The translations under genes were made by a program, and so were the position numbers. This document shows positions 1 through 5,635 of a DNA stretch of 6,887 bases, piece after piece (positions within the stretch are counted from its first letter, which is position 1; every line of letters begins with the position of its first letter). Where the stretch lies: positions 1 through 6,887 of the forward strand of contig CAMBJI010000109.1 in NCBI GenBank assembly GCA_945867725.1, given 5' to 3'. Below the pieces are notes generated by a model that made no database searches, was not told the DNA's origin, and saw nothing but the letters and a program-made list of their open reading frames with translations. This DNA is from Bordetella parapertussis. Its GTDB lineage: Bacteria > Pseudomonadota > Gammaproteobacteria > Burkholderiales > Burkholderiaceae_D.

Positions 1-1
1 T

Positions 2-358
2 GATCTGATTGGTGGTGTCAATCTGCGCAGTAAAAACCAGCAGCTCGCCACCGTACTGCTTGATCTTTCGACCACCGCGCAAATCAATGACAGCATGAAG
101 CTCGCCAAATCTGTATTAGGCGAAATCGGTAACATCAATCGCCTGCACAAGGCGCAGGTAGAACAAGCTGGATTTGCGGTACTCAAAGCACCGGATATTC
201 CCAGCATTCTGGTCGAGACTGCGTTTATTTCAAATCCGGAAGAGGAAGCGAAGCTGACGGATGAAAGTTATCAGGACAAGATGGCCGATGCGCTGATGCG
301 AGGAATACAAAAATATCTGGTCAAGCATCCGAGCTTGCGGAAGAATCCGCTTACCTGA
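2..358 (+). CDS. amiC: N-acetylmuramoyl-L-alanine amidase, AmiC type (C-terminal fragment)
   Basis: The reading frame is open from base 2 to a TGA at 356-358 and continues off the left edge, so only about 118 C-terminal residues are present. It reads as the end of an Amidase_3 (zinc-dependent) domain: LIGGVNL near the start, then LHKAQVEQAGFAVLKAPDIP, then VETAFISNPEEE. The Glu of VETAF (codon 215-217) matches the catalytic Glu of AmiA/B/C enzymes. The zinc ligands and any export signal or AMIN domain would lie upstream of the window. Family members cleave the bond between N-acetylmuramic acid and L-alanine in peptidoglycan during daughter-cell separation in the periplasm. The protein ends shortly after the domain, with no extra C-terminal module. 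In many Proteobacteria an amidase gene sits beside mutL and miaA, and this window agrees. An ATG at 95 lies inside the domain and is not the true start. The AmiC rather than AmiB label is by resemblance. Confidence 0.9.
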   Translation, partial: DLIGGVNLRSKNQQLATVLLDLSTTAQINDSMKLAKSVLGEIGNINRLHKAQVEQAGFAVLKAPDIPSILVETAFISNPEEEAKLTDESYQDKMADALMRGIQKYLVKHPSLRKNPLT

Positions 359-444
359 TCGGCACTTGCAGGGAATTTTTTATAGCTGCATTTCGTCTTA
401 GTAATCACCTAAAAGCACACACTGTCAGTGGCAATGCAAAGACG

Positions 445-473
445 CTGGATCCCAGCTTTCGCTGGGATGACGG
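445..473. repeat. REP-like palindrome between convergent genes
   Basis: ATCCCAGC at 449-456 and GCTGGGAT at 461-468 form a perfect 8 bp stem with a TTTC loop, flanked by CTGG and GACGG. The pattern CTGGATCCC...GGGATGACGG resembles short dispersed palindromes that occur in many copies in proteobacterial intergenic regions. It lies in the 164-base gap between the ends of the convergent amidase and dedA genes. No T-run follows on either strand, so it is not a classical intrinsic terminator, though it could protect both mRNA 3' ends or block read-through. I see no gene in 359-522. Confidence 0.6.
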
Positions 474-522
474 TAGAAGTTTTACGGTCGCCTAAACAAA
501 GACCGCTATCAGTGCCCTTGGC

Positions 523-1191
523 TTACTGACCGATATCATCCGTCGCCCCACCTTTGCCAAACTTAGCAACAAACCGCCACACCGCACCCAACGCTACTGG
601 CACCACAGCCGCAGCGACGCCAATCAGCACGATGGTATTGAGATGATCTCGAATCACGGGGATATTGCCGAAGAAGTAGCCGGCCATCACCAGTACCACT
701 ACCCAGAACACAGCGCCAGTAACGTTATAGAACTGAAAGCGCGCCAGACTCATACCGGAGACACCTGCCACAAACGGCGCAAAGGTACGCACCACGGGCA
801 ACCAGCGTGCAATGACAATCGTCTTACCACCATGCTTGTCAAAGAAAGCGTGTGTCTTTTCCAGTGATTTTCTATCCAGCCAGCGATAGTTGCGGGTAAA
901 GACTTGCTGACCAATTGCGCGGCCCACGTAGTAATTCACGGTGTTGCCTATTACTGCGGCGAGTACCAGCAGCACAATCAGAAGTCCAGCATGCATCGCG
1001 CCATTCGCGCAGAATGCGCCACCGACAAACAACAGTGTGTCGCCGGGCAAAAAAGGGAAAACCACCAAGCCCGTTTCTGCAAACACAATTACAAACAGCA
1101 CCGCATACACCCATGGCCCATAAGCCAACAGCATCGTCTCCAGCGATTTGTCGATATGAAGCACAAGGCTCAGAAGTTGTGAAAATTCCAT
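523..1191 (-). CDS. DedA-family inner-membrane protein (222 aa)
   Basis: This is a member of the DedA/VTT (SNARE-associated) family of polytopic inner-membrane proteins, linked in E. coli (YqjA, YghB) to membrane homeostasis, proton-motive-force-dependent drug and alkali tolerance and lipid-carrier recycling. The chosen ATG (1191-1189, starting MEFSQLL) gives 222 residues, the usual family length. The frame stays open upstream to 1329, but that extension has no family character. Visible family features are FAETGLVVFPFLPGD with Glu39 and Asp51, at the same positions as the essential acidic residues of E. coli YqjA. R129 and R135 in ARWLPVVRTFAPFVAG match its two essential arginines. Hydrophobic segments lie at about 28-48, 52-62, 68-90, 132-146 and 160-215. 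Upstream on the coding strand, AGGCGG lies close to the ATG as a modest ribosome site. The gene is divergent from mutL and convergent with the amidase. Which DedA paralogue it is cannot be decided here, so no symbol is given. Confidence 0.93.
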   Translation of the reverse strand: MEFSQLLSLVLHIDKSLETMLLAYGPWVYAVLFVIVFAETGLVVFPFLPGDTLLFVGGAFCANGAMHAGLLIVLLVLAAVIGNTVNYYVGRAIGQQVFTRNYRWLDRKSLEKTHAFFDKHGGKTIVIARWLPVVRTFAPFVAGVSGMSLARFQFYNVTGAVFWVVVLVMAGYFFGNIPVIRDHLNTIVLIGVAAAVVPVALGAVWRFVAKFGKGGATDDIGQ

Positions 1192-1267
1192 TGTCCGCCT
1201 GAGAGAAGCCGCAAAAAGCGCCGATGATACACGCTGGTTCTGCCAATGGCATGACAGAGCGGACATG
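1189..1267 (-). promoter_or_regulatory. Inverted repeat that could mask the dedA ribosome site and start
   Basis: On the dedA coding strand, CATGTCCGC (complement of 1259-1267) is complementary to GCGGAC-A-ATG (complement of 1189-1198) apart from one bulged A. The second arm contains the end of the ribosome-binding region and the ATG itself. If the transcript begins upstream of 1267, the arms could pair across about 60 bases and hide the start. The pairing is seen in the sequence. Any regulatory role is inference, and a 9 bp match could be chance. Confidence 0.25.
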
Positions 1268-1289
1268 AAAAGCGTTCTTCCACCCTCGG

Positions 1290-1295
1290 TATAAT
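1290..1295 (+). promoter_or_regulatory. Consensus -10 box (TATAAT) for mutL
   Basis: A perfect TATAAT occupies 1290-1295, only 6 bases before the mutL ATG at 1302 and 3 before the in-frame GTG at 1299. A start site 6-7 bases after the box would fall on the start codon itself, implying a leaderless mRNA. This fits the lack of a Shine-Dalgarno sequence before 1302. The -35 region is weak: the 18 bp-spaced hexamer TGAAAA at 1266-1271 matches TTGACA at only three positions, and there is no extended TGn. It is therefore a probable rather than certain promoter. Confidence 0.5.
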
Positions 1296-1301
1296 CAAGT
1301 G

Positions 1302-3140
1302 ATGCCTCAAACGACCAACACCACCCCACCTGCCGAACGGGTCATTCGACCGCTACCTGATCAGCTGATTTCGCAGATTGCGGCCGGCGAAGTCATTGAG
1401 CGCCCGTCTGCCGTCGTCAAAGAACTGCTGGAAAACGCACTGGATGCCGGTGCAACGCAAATCACGGTCAGGCTGGAGGCCGGCGGCGTAAAAAGAATCG
1501 CCATCACCGACAACGGCTGTGGCATACCGCCTGAACAATTACCTTAGTCACTGGCACGCCATGCAACCTCCAAGATCGCCAGCTTGGTCGATCTGGAAAA
1601 CGTCAACACGCTCGGCTTTCGCGGCGAGGCACTGGCGTCGATCGCTTCCGTTTCGCAATTGACACTCACCTCGCGCAGTCACTCGCAATCCCATGCCTGG
1701 CAAATCAGCGGCCACGCGCCTGACAAGGCATCACCGGCATCCGGCGCACAAGGCACCGTGATTGATGTGCAGGATCTGTACTTCAACACGCCCGCCCGTC
1801 GTAAATTCCTAAAAACTGAACAAACCGAGTTCGGCCATTGCGCCGAGGTCGTTCGCCGCATCGCACTGGCTCGACCCGATGTGCGCTTTTCCCTAAGCCA
1901 CAACGGCAAGACCGTAGATCACTGGCAGGAAAGCTCGCTCGAGCAACGCAGCGCACACATTCTGGGCGATGAATTCGCACAGGCACGCCTGCCACTGGAA
2001 GAAGCCGCCGGGCCGCTGAGCTTGCACGGCTTTGTTGGACTGCCAACGGCAGCTCGCTCACGAGCAGACTCGCAATATTTTTATGTGAATGGCCGTTTTG
2101 TACGCGACAAGCTACTCACGCATGCGGTGCGATCGGCTTATCAAGATGTACTACATGGCGATCGCTTTCCATCCTATGTGCTTCGCCTTGACCTCGACCC
2201 TGCGCTGGTGGATGTGAATGTACATCCCTCAAAAATCGAAGTACGATTTCGCGATAGCCGCGCCGTACATCAATTCGTCTTTCATGCAGTCAGTCGCACA
2301 CTGGCCCGCACGTCAGCAACGGCACAAGGAACCGCGCCAGCACCCATGCCTGCTGCGTCAGGCGCACTGCCCTGGATACAAAATCAACCCAGACAAGCAT
2401 CCTTGGGCGTGGCACAAAACACGTTCAGCTATGGCGAAATGTTTCGCGGTACTTTGTCATCCACAGCGCCATCGCCGCTGGCAGCCTATGCATCAGGTCT
2501 ATCGAATTTGTCGGGCAACTCGGGAAGTGCTGTCACCAATGACGCAGATGCAGATGAATTCCCGCTCGGCTTCGCGCTTGCGCAGTTACATGGCGTCTTT
2601 GTGCTTGCACAAAATCGTGCGGGTCTGGTGCTGGTCGACATGCATGCGGCCCATGAACGTATTCTGTATGAACAATTCAAGCACGCACTGCAATCTGATT
2701 CGGTACAACTGCAGCCGCTGCTGATACCGGTGACGCTGATTGCTGATCCCGTTGAGATTGGCACCGTCGAAGAGAACAGCGAGGTACTCGCCGCACTCGG
2801 TTTCGATATGGCCGTGCTGTCACCCACGACGTTGGCAGTACGCGCAATACCTGCGCTACTGGCCAACAGCGATGCACAGGCACTGGCGCGCGATATCCTG
2901 CGCGATGTTCGAGAGTACGGCGGCTCGCATGTACTGACCGAGCGGCGTAACGAACTGCTGGGCACCCTCGCCTGTCATACCGCTGTGCGAGCCAATCGTC
3001 AGCTGAGCATCCCCGAGATGAATGCGCTGCTGCGCCAAATGGAAGCGACTGATCGCGCAGACCAGTGCAATCACGGTCGGCCCACTTGGGTGCAGCTGGC
3101 GCTGTCCGATCTGGACAAGCTTTTCCTGCGCGGTCAGTAA
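1302..3140 (+). pseudogene. mutL: DNA mismatch repair protein MutL, interrupted by an in-frame TAG
   Basis: MutL is the GHKL ATPase that links MutS mismatch recognition to strand incision. Numbered from ATG 1302 (GTG 1299 also possible), the gene has 613 codons including its final stop, a normal length. N-terminal ATPase motifs are present: [12 protein letters not shown] with Glu41 and Asn45 (motif I) and DNGCG at 70-74 (motif II). Codon 82 (1545-1547) is TAG, and the same frame then continues with SLARHATSKI, GFRGEAL at 105-111 (motif III), GTVID and NTPARRKFL, then DVNVHP of the transducer domain. After an Ala/Ser/Pro-rich linker comes the C-terminal domain. That domain has the endonuclease motif DMHAAHERILYE (from 446), the clamp-binding-like QPLLIP (471-476), ACHTAVRA and CNHGRPT (Cys589). 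It is therefore the nicking type of MutL, unlike E. coli MutL. No frameshift or other damage is seen. Translation would stop after 81 residues, giving no working ATPase. A leucine codon (TTG) is the likely ancestral state. A TTG at 1584 could start the second part but lacks a ribosome site and would omit motifs I and II. Confidence 0.9.
1545..1547 (+). other. Premature amber codon inside mutL
   Basis: TAG lies between codons for QLP and SLARHATSK. In E. coli MutL the same stretch reads ELALALARHATSK, so the stop aligns with a Leu. A single T-to-A change from TTG would explain it. The frame is unchanged on both sides, which rules out a frameshift as the cause. Confidence 0.95.
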
Positions 3141-3157
3141 GCGCGACTATTTATTTC

Positions 3158-4363
3158 ATGAGCCAGCCGCCGCTTTCCCAATTCGCGCACGCGCCCATCC
3201 TTGTGCTGATCACAGCCATGCTGATGATGCAGCCTTTGTCGACGGATTTGTATCTGGCTTCGTTACCAACCCTGGTGACCGATTTCGGCGTACCGGTGGC
3301 GACGGTACAGTTGACGCTGTCTTTATTTGTCGTTGGCTTTGGCGGCGCGCAACTCATTGTGGGGCCGCTATCGGATCGTTTTGGTCGTCGGCCGGTGCTG
3401 CTTGGCGGGTTGGGGATTTATCTGCTGGCCAGCATCTTGTGCGGCTTGTCGCAATCCATTGAGCTGCTAATCGCTGCACGCTTTTTGCAAGCCTTGGGCT
3501 GCTGTGCTGCGGTGATGGTCGCGCGGGCGATTGTGCGCGATGCCTATGCGCCGGAGCATAGCGCGCGCGTCATTGCACGAGCCAGTACCTGGATCTCGCT
3601 GGCACCAATTCTTGGGCCCATACTCGGATCGTATTTGCAGGTTAGCTTTGGCTGGCGCGCAGCATTTATCGCACTGGGTGTTTTCTCCACATTGTTGTTT
3701 CTGGCTTGCGTACTGCGGCTGCCAGAGACGAACGAACATAAAAATCCGGAAGCGACACGCTTGTCTGGTCTGATGGAGAACTACCGGCTTGTGCTGGGTT
3801 CGCGCGAGTTCTGGACCTACGCCTTTCCGGGTGCGATCTCCTACAGCAGTATTTTCATGTTTATCTCCGGGTCTTCATTCGTACTGATCCGAGTGCTCGA
3901 CGTACCCACGCAATGGTTCGGGTACTGCTTTGCGATGGGCGTCTCTGGCTACATGACAGGCACACTCATCTGCAGACGATTACTGAAATCACGCAGCAGC
4001 AAAGATGCTCTGCGCATCGGTACCGCTTGCTCTCTGGGTGCGGGTGTTTTTTATCTGTTGGCAATCATTAGTGGGCTGTGGCACTGGAGCACTATTGTTT
4101 GCGCGATGTTTCTGACCATGGTCGCGCACGGCATTAATTTCCCGGTGACGCAGTCAGGCGCGATCGCACCTTTTCCCCGACAAGCAGGCACTGCTGCCGG
4201 ACTAATGGGTGCGCTGCTCATGGCCTGTGCATTTGTGATTGGTACGATTGTGGGCGCCACACACAATGGCGCGCTCTACCCACTCGCCATGATCGCCTGC
4301 GCATTGGGCGCGCTGAATTTCGTGGCCGTGCGCTGGATTGCCCCCCACTCGGCTAGCGCATGA
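3158..4363 (+). CDS. MFS multidrug transporter, Bcr/CflA family (401 aa)
   Basis: This is a 12-helix major facilitator of the DHA1 type, predicted to be a drug:proton antiporter of the inner membrane, related to E. coli Bcr (bicyclomycin and sulfonamide resistance). Residues seen are [17 protein letters not shown] with Asp30 in the first helix (compare LSIDMYLPALP in Bcr). Motif [14 protein letters not shown], lies at 68-80 between helices 2 and 3. The antiporter motif C-like APILGPILG follows in helix 5, and FGWRAAF lies before helix 6. A hydrophilic loop around [17 protein letters not shown] separates the two halves. Length matches the family. The ATG at 3158 is chosen because it gives the family N-terminus, and upstream in-frame starts lie inside mutL. 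It begins 17 bases after the mutL stop with no clear Shine-Dalgarno, so it may depend on coupling to mutL translation. It overlaps miaA by 4 bases (ATGA). The substrate cannot be read from the sequence. Confidence 0.92.
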   Translation: MSQPPLSQFAHAPILVLITAMLMMQPLSTDLYLASLPTLVTDFGVPVATVQLTLSLFVVGFGGAQLIVGPLSDRFGRRPVLLGGLGIYLLASILCGLSQSIELLIAARFLQALGCCAAVMVARAIVRDAYAPEHSARVIARASTWISLAPILGPILGSYLQVSFGWRAAFIALGVFSTLLFLACVLRLPETNEHKNPEATRLSGLMENYRLVLGSREFWTYAFPGAISYSSIFMFISGSSFVLIRVLDVPTQWFGYCFAMGVSGYMTGTLICRRLLKSRSSKDALRIGTACSLGAGVFYLLAIISGLWHWSTIVCAMFLTMVAHGINFPVTQSGAIAPFPRQAGTAAGLMGALLMACAFVIGTIVGATHNGALYPLAMIACALGALNFVAVRWIAPHSASA

Positions 4364-5304
4364 CTACAGCAAAGCCCCGCGTCGTTGCCATCATGGGGCC
4401 AACCGCCTCCGGCAAAACTGCGGCGGCACTCGCAATCGCTCAAGAGCTCCCCTGCGAAATCATTTCGGTCGATTCTGCGCTGATCTATCGCGGCATGGAC
4501 ATCGGCACGGCTAAGCCCAGCTTCGAAGAGCAAGCGGCAGTGCCACACCATCTGATTGATATACGCGATCCGTCGGAGTCGTACTCGGTGATGCAATTTC
4601 GTCAGGATGCCTTGCGCTTGATTCAAGACATTCACGCGCGCGGCAAACTACCTTTGCTAGTCGGCGGCACCATGCTGTATTTCAAAGGACTGCGCGATGG
4701 GCTGGATGAACTGCCGCAGGCTGACCTTGCGTTGCGCGCGCAACTAGACATGGAAGCGACTCGGCACGGCATGCCTGCCATGCATGCTCGTTTGGCAGCA
4801 CTCGATCCCATCACTGCCGCTCGCCTAAAGCCCAACGATTCTCAACGCATACAGCGCGCGCTGGAGATCATCGCTTTGACAGGCAAGCCGATGTCGGAAC
4901 TGCTTGCGCGGACACCGCCGTCACCCCTGCCGTTCGAAATGATGTCATTTGCTCTCGAGCCCTCGGACCGCAGCGTCTTGCATGACCGCATTGCTTGCCG
5001 ATTTGACCAGATGTTGAAAAGTCATCCCGGCCTGCTTGACGAAGTCCGCGCACTCAAGTCCCGGCCAGACCTGCACCCAGGATTACCGTCCATGCGCTGT
5101 GTGGGCTACCGGCAGGCGTGGGAATACCTGGAAGGCGTAATAAGTGAGCAAGAACTTAGAGAAAAAGGCATCGCCGCCACCCGGCAACTCGCCAAACGGC
5201 AGCTGACCTGGCTGCGCGGGATGACGGACCGTATCGTGGTGGATTGTCTAGCTCCAGACCAGTCAAAGGCAGTGTTGAAGCAGCTGCTCGGGGAGCCAGG
5301 TTGA
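4360..5304 (+). CDS. miaA: tRNA dimethylallyltransferase MiaA (314 aa)
   Basis: MiaA transfers a dimethylallyl group from DMAPP to N6 of A37 in tRNAs that read codons starting with U, the first step towards ms2i6A, in the cytoplasm. The protein shows the P-loop GPTASGKT at 13-20, [16 protein letters not shown] at 38-53 with the catalytic-type Asp38, and VPHHLID followed by DPSESYSV. Further on come the family block [23 protein letters not shown] at about 161-170 and SMRCVGYRQ at 244-252. KRQLTWLR near the end belongs to the tRNA-binding region. The length equals that of typical MiaA proteins, and the C-terminus is complete at TGA 5302-5304. The ATG is embedded in the stop of the MFS gene (ATGA) without a separate ribosome site, so translational coupling is likely. 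mutL-miaA linkage is widespread in Proteobacteria and supports the assignment. The adjacent tRNA-Met is not a MiaA substrate type. Confidence 0.97.
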   Translation: MTTAKPRVVAIMGPTASGKTAAALAIAQELPCEIISVDSALIYRGMDIGTAKPSFEEQAAVPHHLIDIRDPSESYSVMQFRQDALRLIQDIHARGKLPLLVGGTMLYFKGLRDGLDELPQADLALRAQLDMEATRHGMPAMHARLAALDPITAARLKPNDSQRIQRALEIIALTGKPMSELLARTPPSPLPFEMMSFALEPSDRSVLHDRIACRFDQMLKSHPGLLDEVRALKSRPDLHPGLPSMRCVGYRQAWEYLEGVISEQELREKGIAATRQLAKRQLTWLRGMTDRIVVDCLAPDQSKAVLKQLLGEPG

Positions 5305-5329
5305 CACTTAAGTGGGCAGCCGCCATAAT
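5301..5329 (+). promoter_or_regulatory. Sigma70 promoter of tRNA-Met
   Basis: A perfect -35 box TTGACA (5301-5306) and a -10 box CATAAT (5324-5329, 5/6) are separated by the ideal 17 bases. Transcription would begin near 5335-5337, about six bases before the mature tRNA. The -35 box overlaps the last codons and the TGA of miaA, so the tRNA has its own strong promoter despite lying directly behind a coding operon. Confidence 0.88.
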
Positions 5330-5341
5330 TTCAGGATTCGT

Positions 5342-5418
5342 GGTGATATAGCTCAGTTGGTTAGAGCACAGCACTCATAATGCTGGGGTCGGTGGTTCAA
5401 GTCCACCTATCACCACCA
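5342..5418 (+). tRNA. tRNA-Met(CAT), elongator
   Basis: A complete 77-base cloverleaf is visible. The acceptor arms are GGTGATA (5342-5348) and TATCACC (5408-5414). The D stem is GCTC/GAGC, and the anticodon stem is CAGCA/TGCTG with loop CTCATAA, placing anticodon CAT at 5376-5378. The T stem is GGTGG/CCACC with loop TTCAAGT. The discriminator is A, and CCA is encoded at 5416-5418. The fully paired first acceptor base pair rules out the usual initiator type. The body (AGCTCAGTTGGTTAGAGCAC, then CTCATAATG and TGGGGTC) is very like elongator tRNA-Met of other Proteobacteria. An Ile-CAT (lysidine) tRNA shares the anticodon but fits the body less well. The 3' end is followed directly by AT-rich DNA and an integrase, so it probably served as an integration site while remaining intact. 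Confidence 0.96.
5391..5418 (+). other. Probable attachment site (attL/attB core) in the tRNA 3' end
   Basis: Tyrosine recombinases of islands and prophages commonly recombine in the T-arm to CCA part of a tRNA gene and restore the tRNA with an identical copy carried by the element. Here the integrase starts about 220 bases past the CCA end and reads away from the tRNA, and composition changes at the same place. The exact core cannot be set without the other end of the element. No second copy of this stretch was seen in the window. Confidence 0.4.
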
Positions 5419-5436
5419 AATATATCAAGCTAAATC

Positions 5437-5467
5437 AAGCACTTAGAGCGATCTAAGTGCTTTTTTT
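5437..5467 (+). terminator. Rho-independent terminator after tRNA-Met
   Basis: AAGCACTTAGA (5437-5447) and TCTAAGTGCTT (5452-5462) pair perfectly over 11 bp with a GCGA loop and are followed by a T tract up to 5467. It lies 18 bases past the tRNA CCA end and would end the short tRNA transcript before the integrase region. The integrase therefore needs its own promoter. Confidence 0.9.
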
Positions 5468-5473
5468 ACATCT

Positions 5474-5619
5474 AAAAGTAGTCTACTTTTCACTAGACTA
5501 CTTTTCAGTACTTTTCACAGACCCTTTTTAGTCGTTTTCTTTGGTTTGTGAGACACAGTTTTCTTGTCTTACTCAGTATTTTCAAGGGTTTTGAGACAGG
5601 TACAAAACTAGACTACTTT
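5474..5619. repeat. Cluster of TAGACTACTTT repeats upstream of the integrase
   Basis: TAGACTACTTTT occurs at 5494-5505 and, inverted as AAAAGTAGTCTA, at 5474-5485, making a perfect 12 bp inverted repeat with an 8-base gap. A further direct copy (TAGACTACTTT) is at 5609-5619. With its flank it gives a 13-base identical pair, ACTAGACTACTTT, at 5492-5504 and 5607-5619. A shorter direct repeat, CTACTTTTCA (5483-5492, 5498-5507) with a GTACTTTTCA variant (5508-5517), overlaps these. The positions between the tRNA and int suggest arm-type integrase sites or an operator. That role is inferred. Confidence 0.7.
5591..5619 (+). promoter_or_regulatory. Possible integrase promoter overlapping a repeat copy
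   Basis: TTGAGA (5591-5596, five of six matches to the -35 consensus) is followed after 17 bases by TACTTT (5614-5619, three of six matches to the -10). The -10 lies inside the third TAGACTACTTT copy, so a protein bound there would block it. A start near 5626 would leave about 10 bases of leader. The -10 match is poor, so this is tentative. Confidence 0.3.
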
Positions 5620-5635
5620 GCTGTACGATCAGCGA

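Noticed and set aside
374..385. T-rich stretch with TATAGC after the amidase as a promoter or terminator
   Set aside because: No + strand gene follows before mutL, and no stem precedes the T run, so neither reading is supported.
1241..1251. Short palindrome TGCCA-A-TGGCA in the dedA/mutL gap as an operator
   Set aside because: Five-base arms are expected by chance, and there is no second copy or known regulator match.
872..1252. A 126-codon open frame on the - strand overlapping dedA in another frame
   Set aside because: The DedA frame has clear family motifs over the same bases. This one has none.
1299..1547. A separate 82-residue protein ending at the TAG
   Set aside because: It is the N-terminal part of MutL. 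The same frame continues with MutL sequence directly after the stop, so it is one interrupted gene and not a distinct small gene.
2218..2724. A 168-codon open frame on the + strand within mutL
   Set aside because: It overlaps the well-supported MutL frame, has a low-complexity Cys/His/Arg-rich product and no family resemblance.
2486..2965. A 159-codon open frame on the - strand within mutL
   Set aside because: It is antisense to the MutL linker and C-terminal domain, and its Ser/Ala/Cys-rich translation is typical of a shadow frame in GC-rich coding DNA.
4276..4635. A 119-codon antisense frame over the MFS/miaA junction
   Set aside because: It covers the end of one real gene and the P-loop region of another, with no recognisable domain or ribosome site.
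5376..5378. The tRNA as an amber suppressor that could rescue mutL
   Set aside because: The anticodon is CAT, which reads AUG. It cannot read UAG.
5474..5517. CRISPR-like or tandem repeat array
   Set aside because: The copies are only 10-12 bases, irregularly spaced and partly inverted, with no spacers of even length. Integrase or regulator sites fit better.
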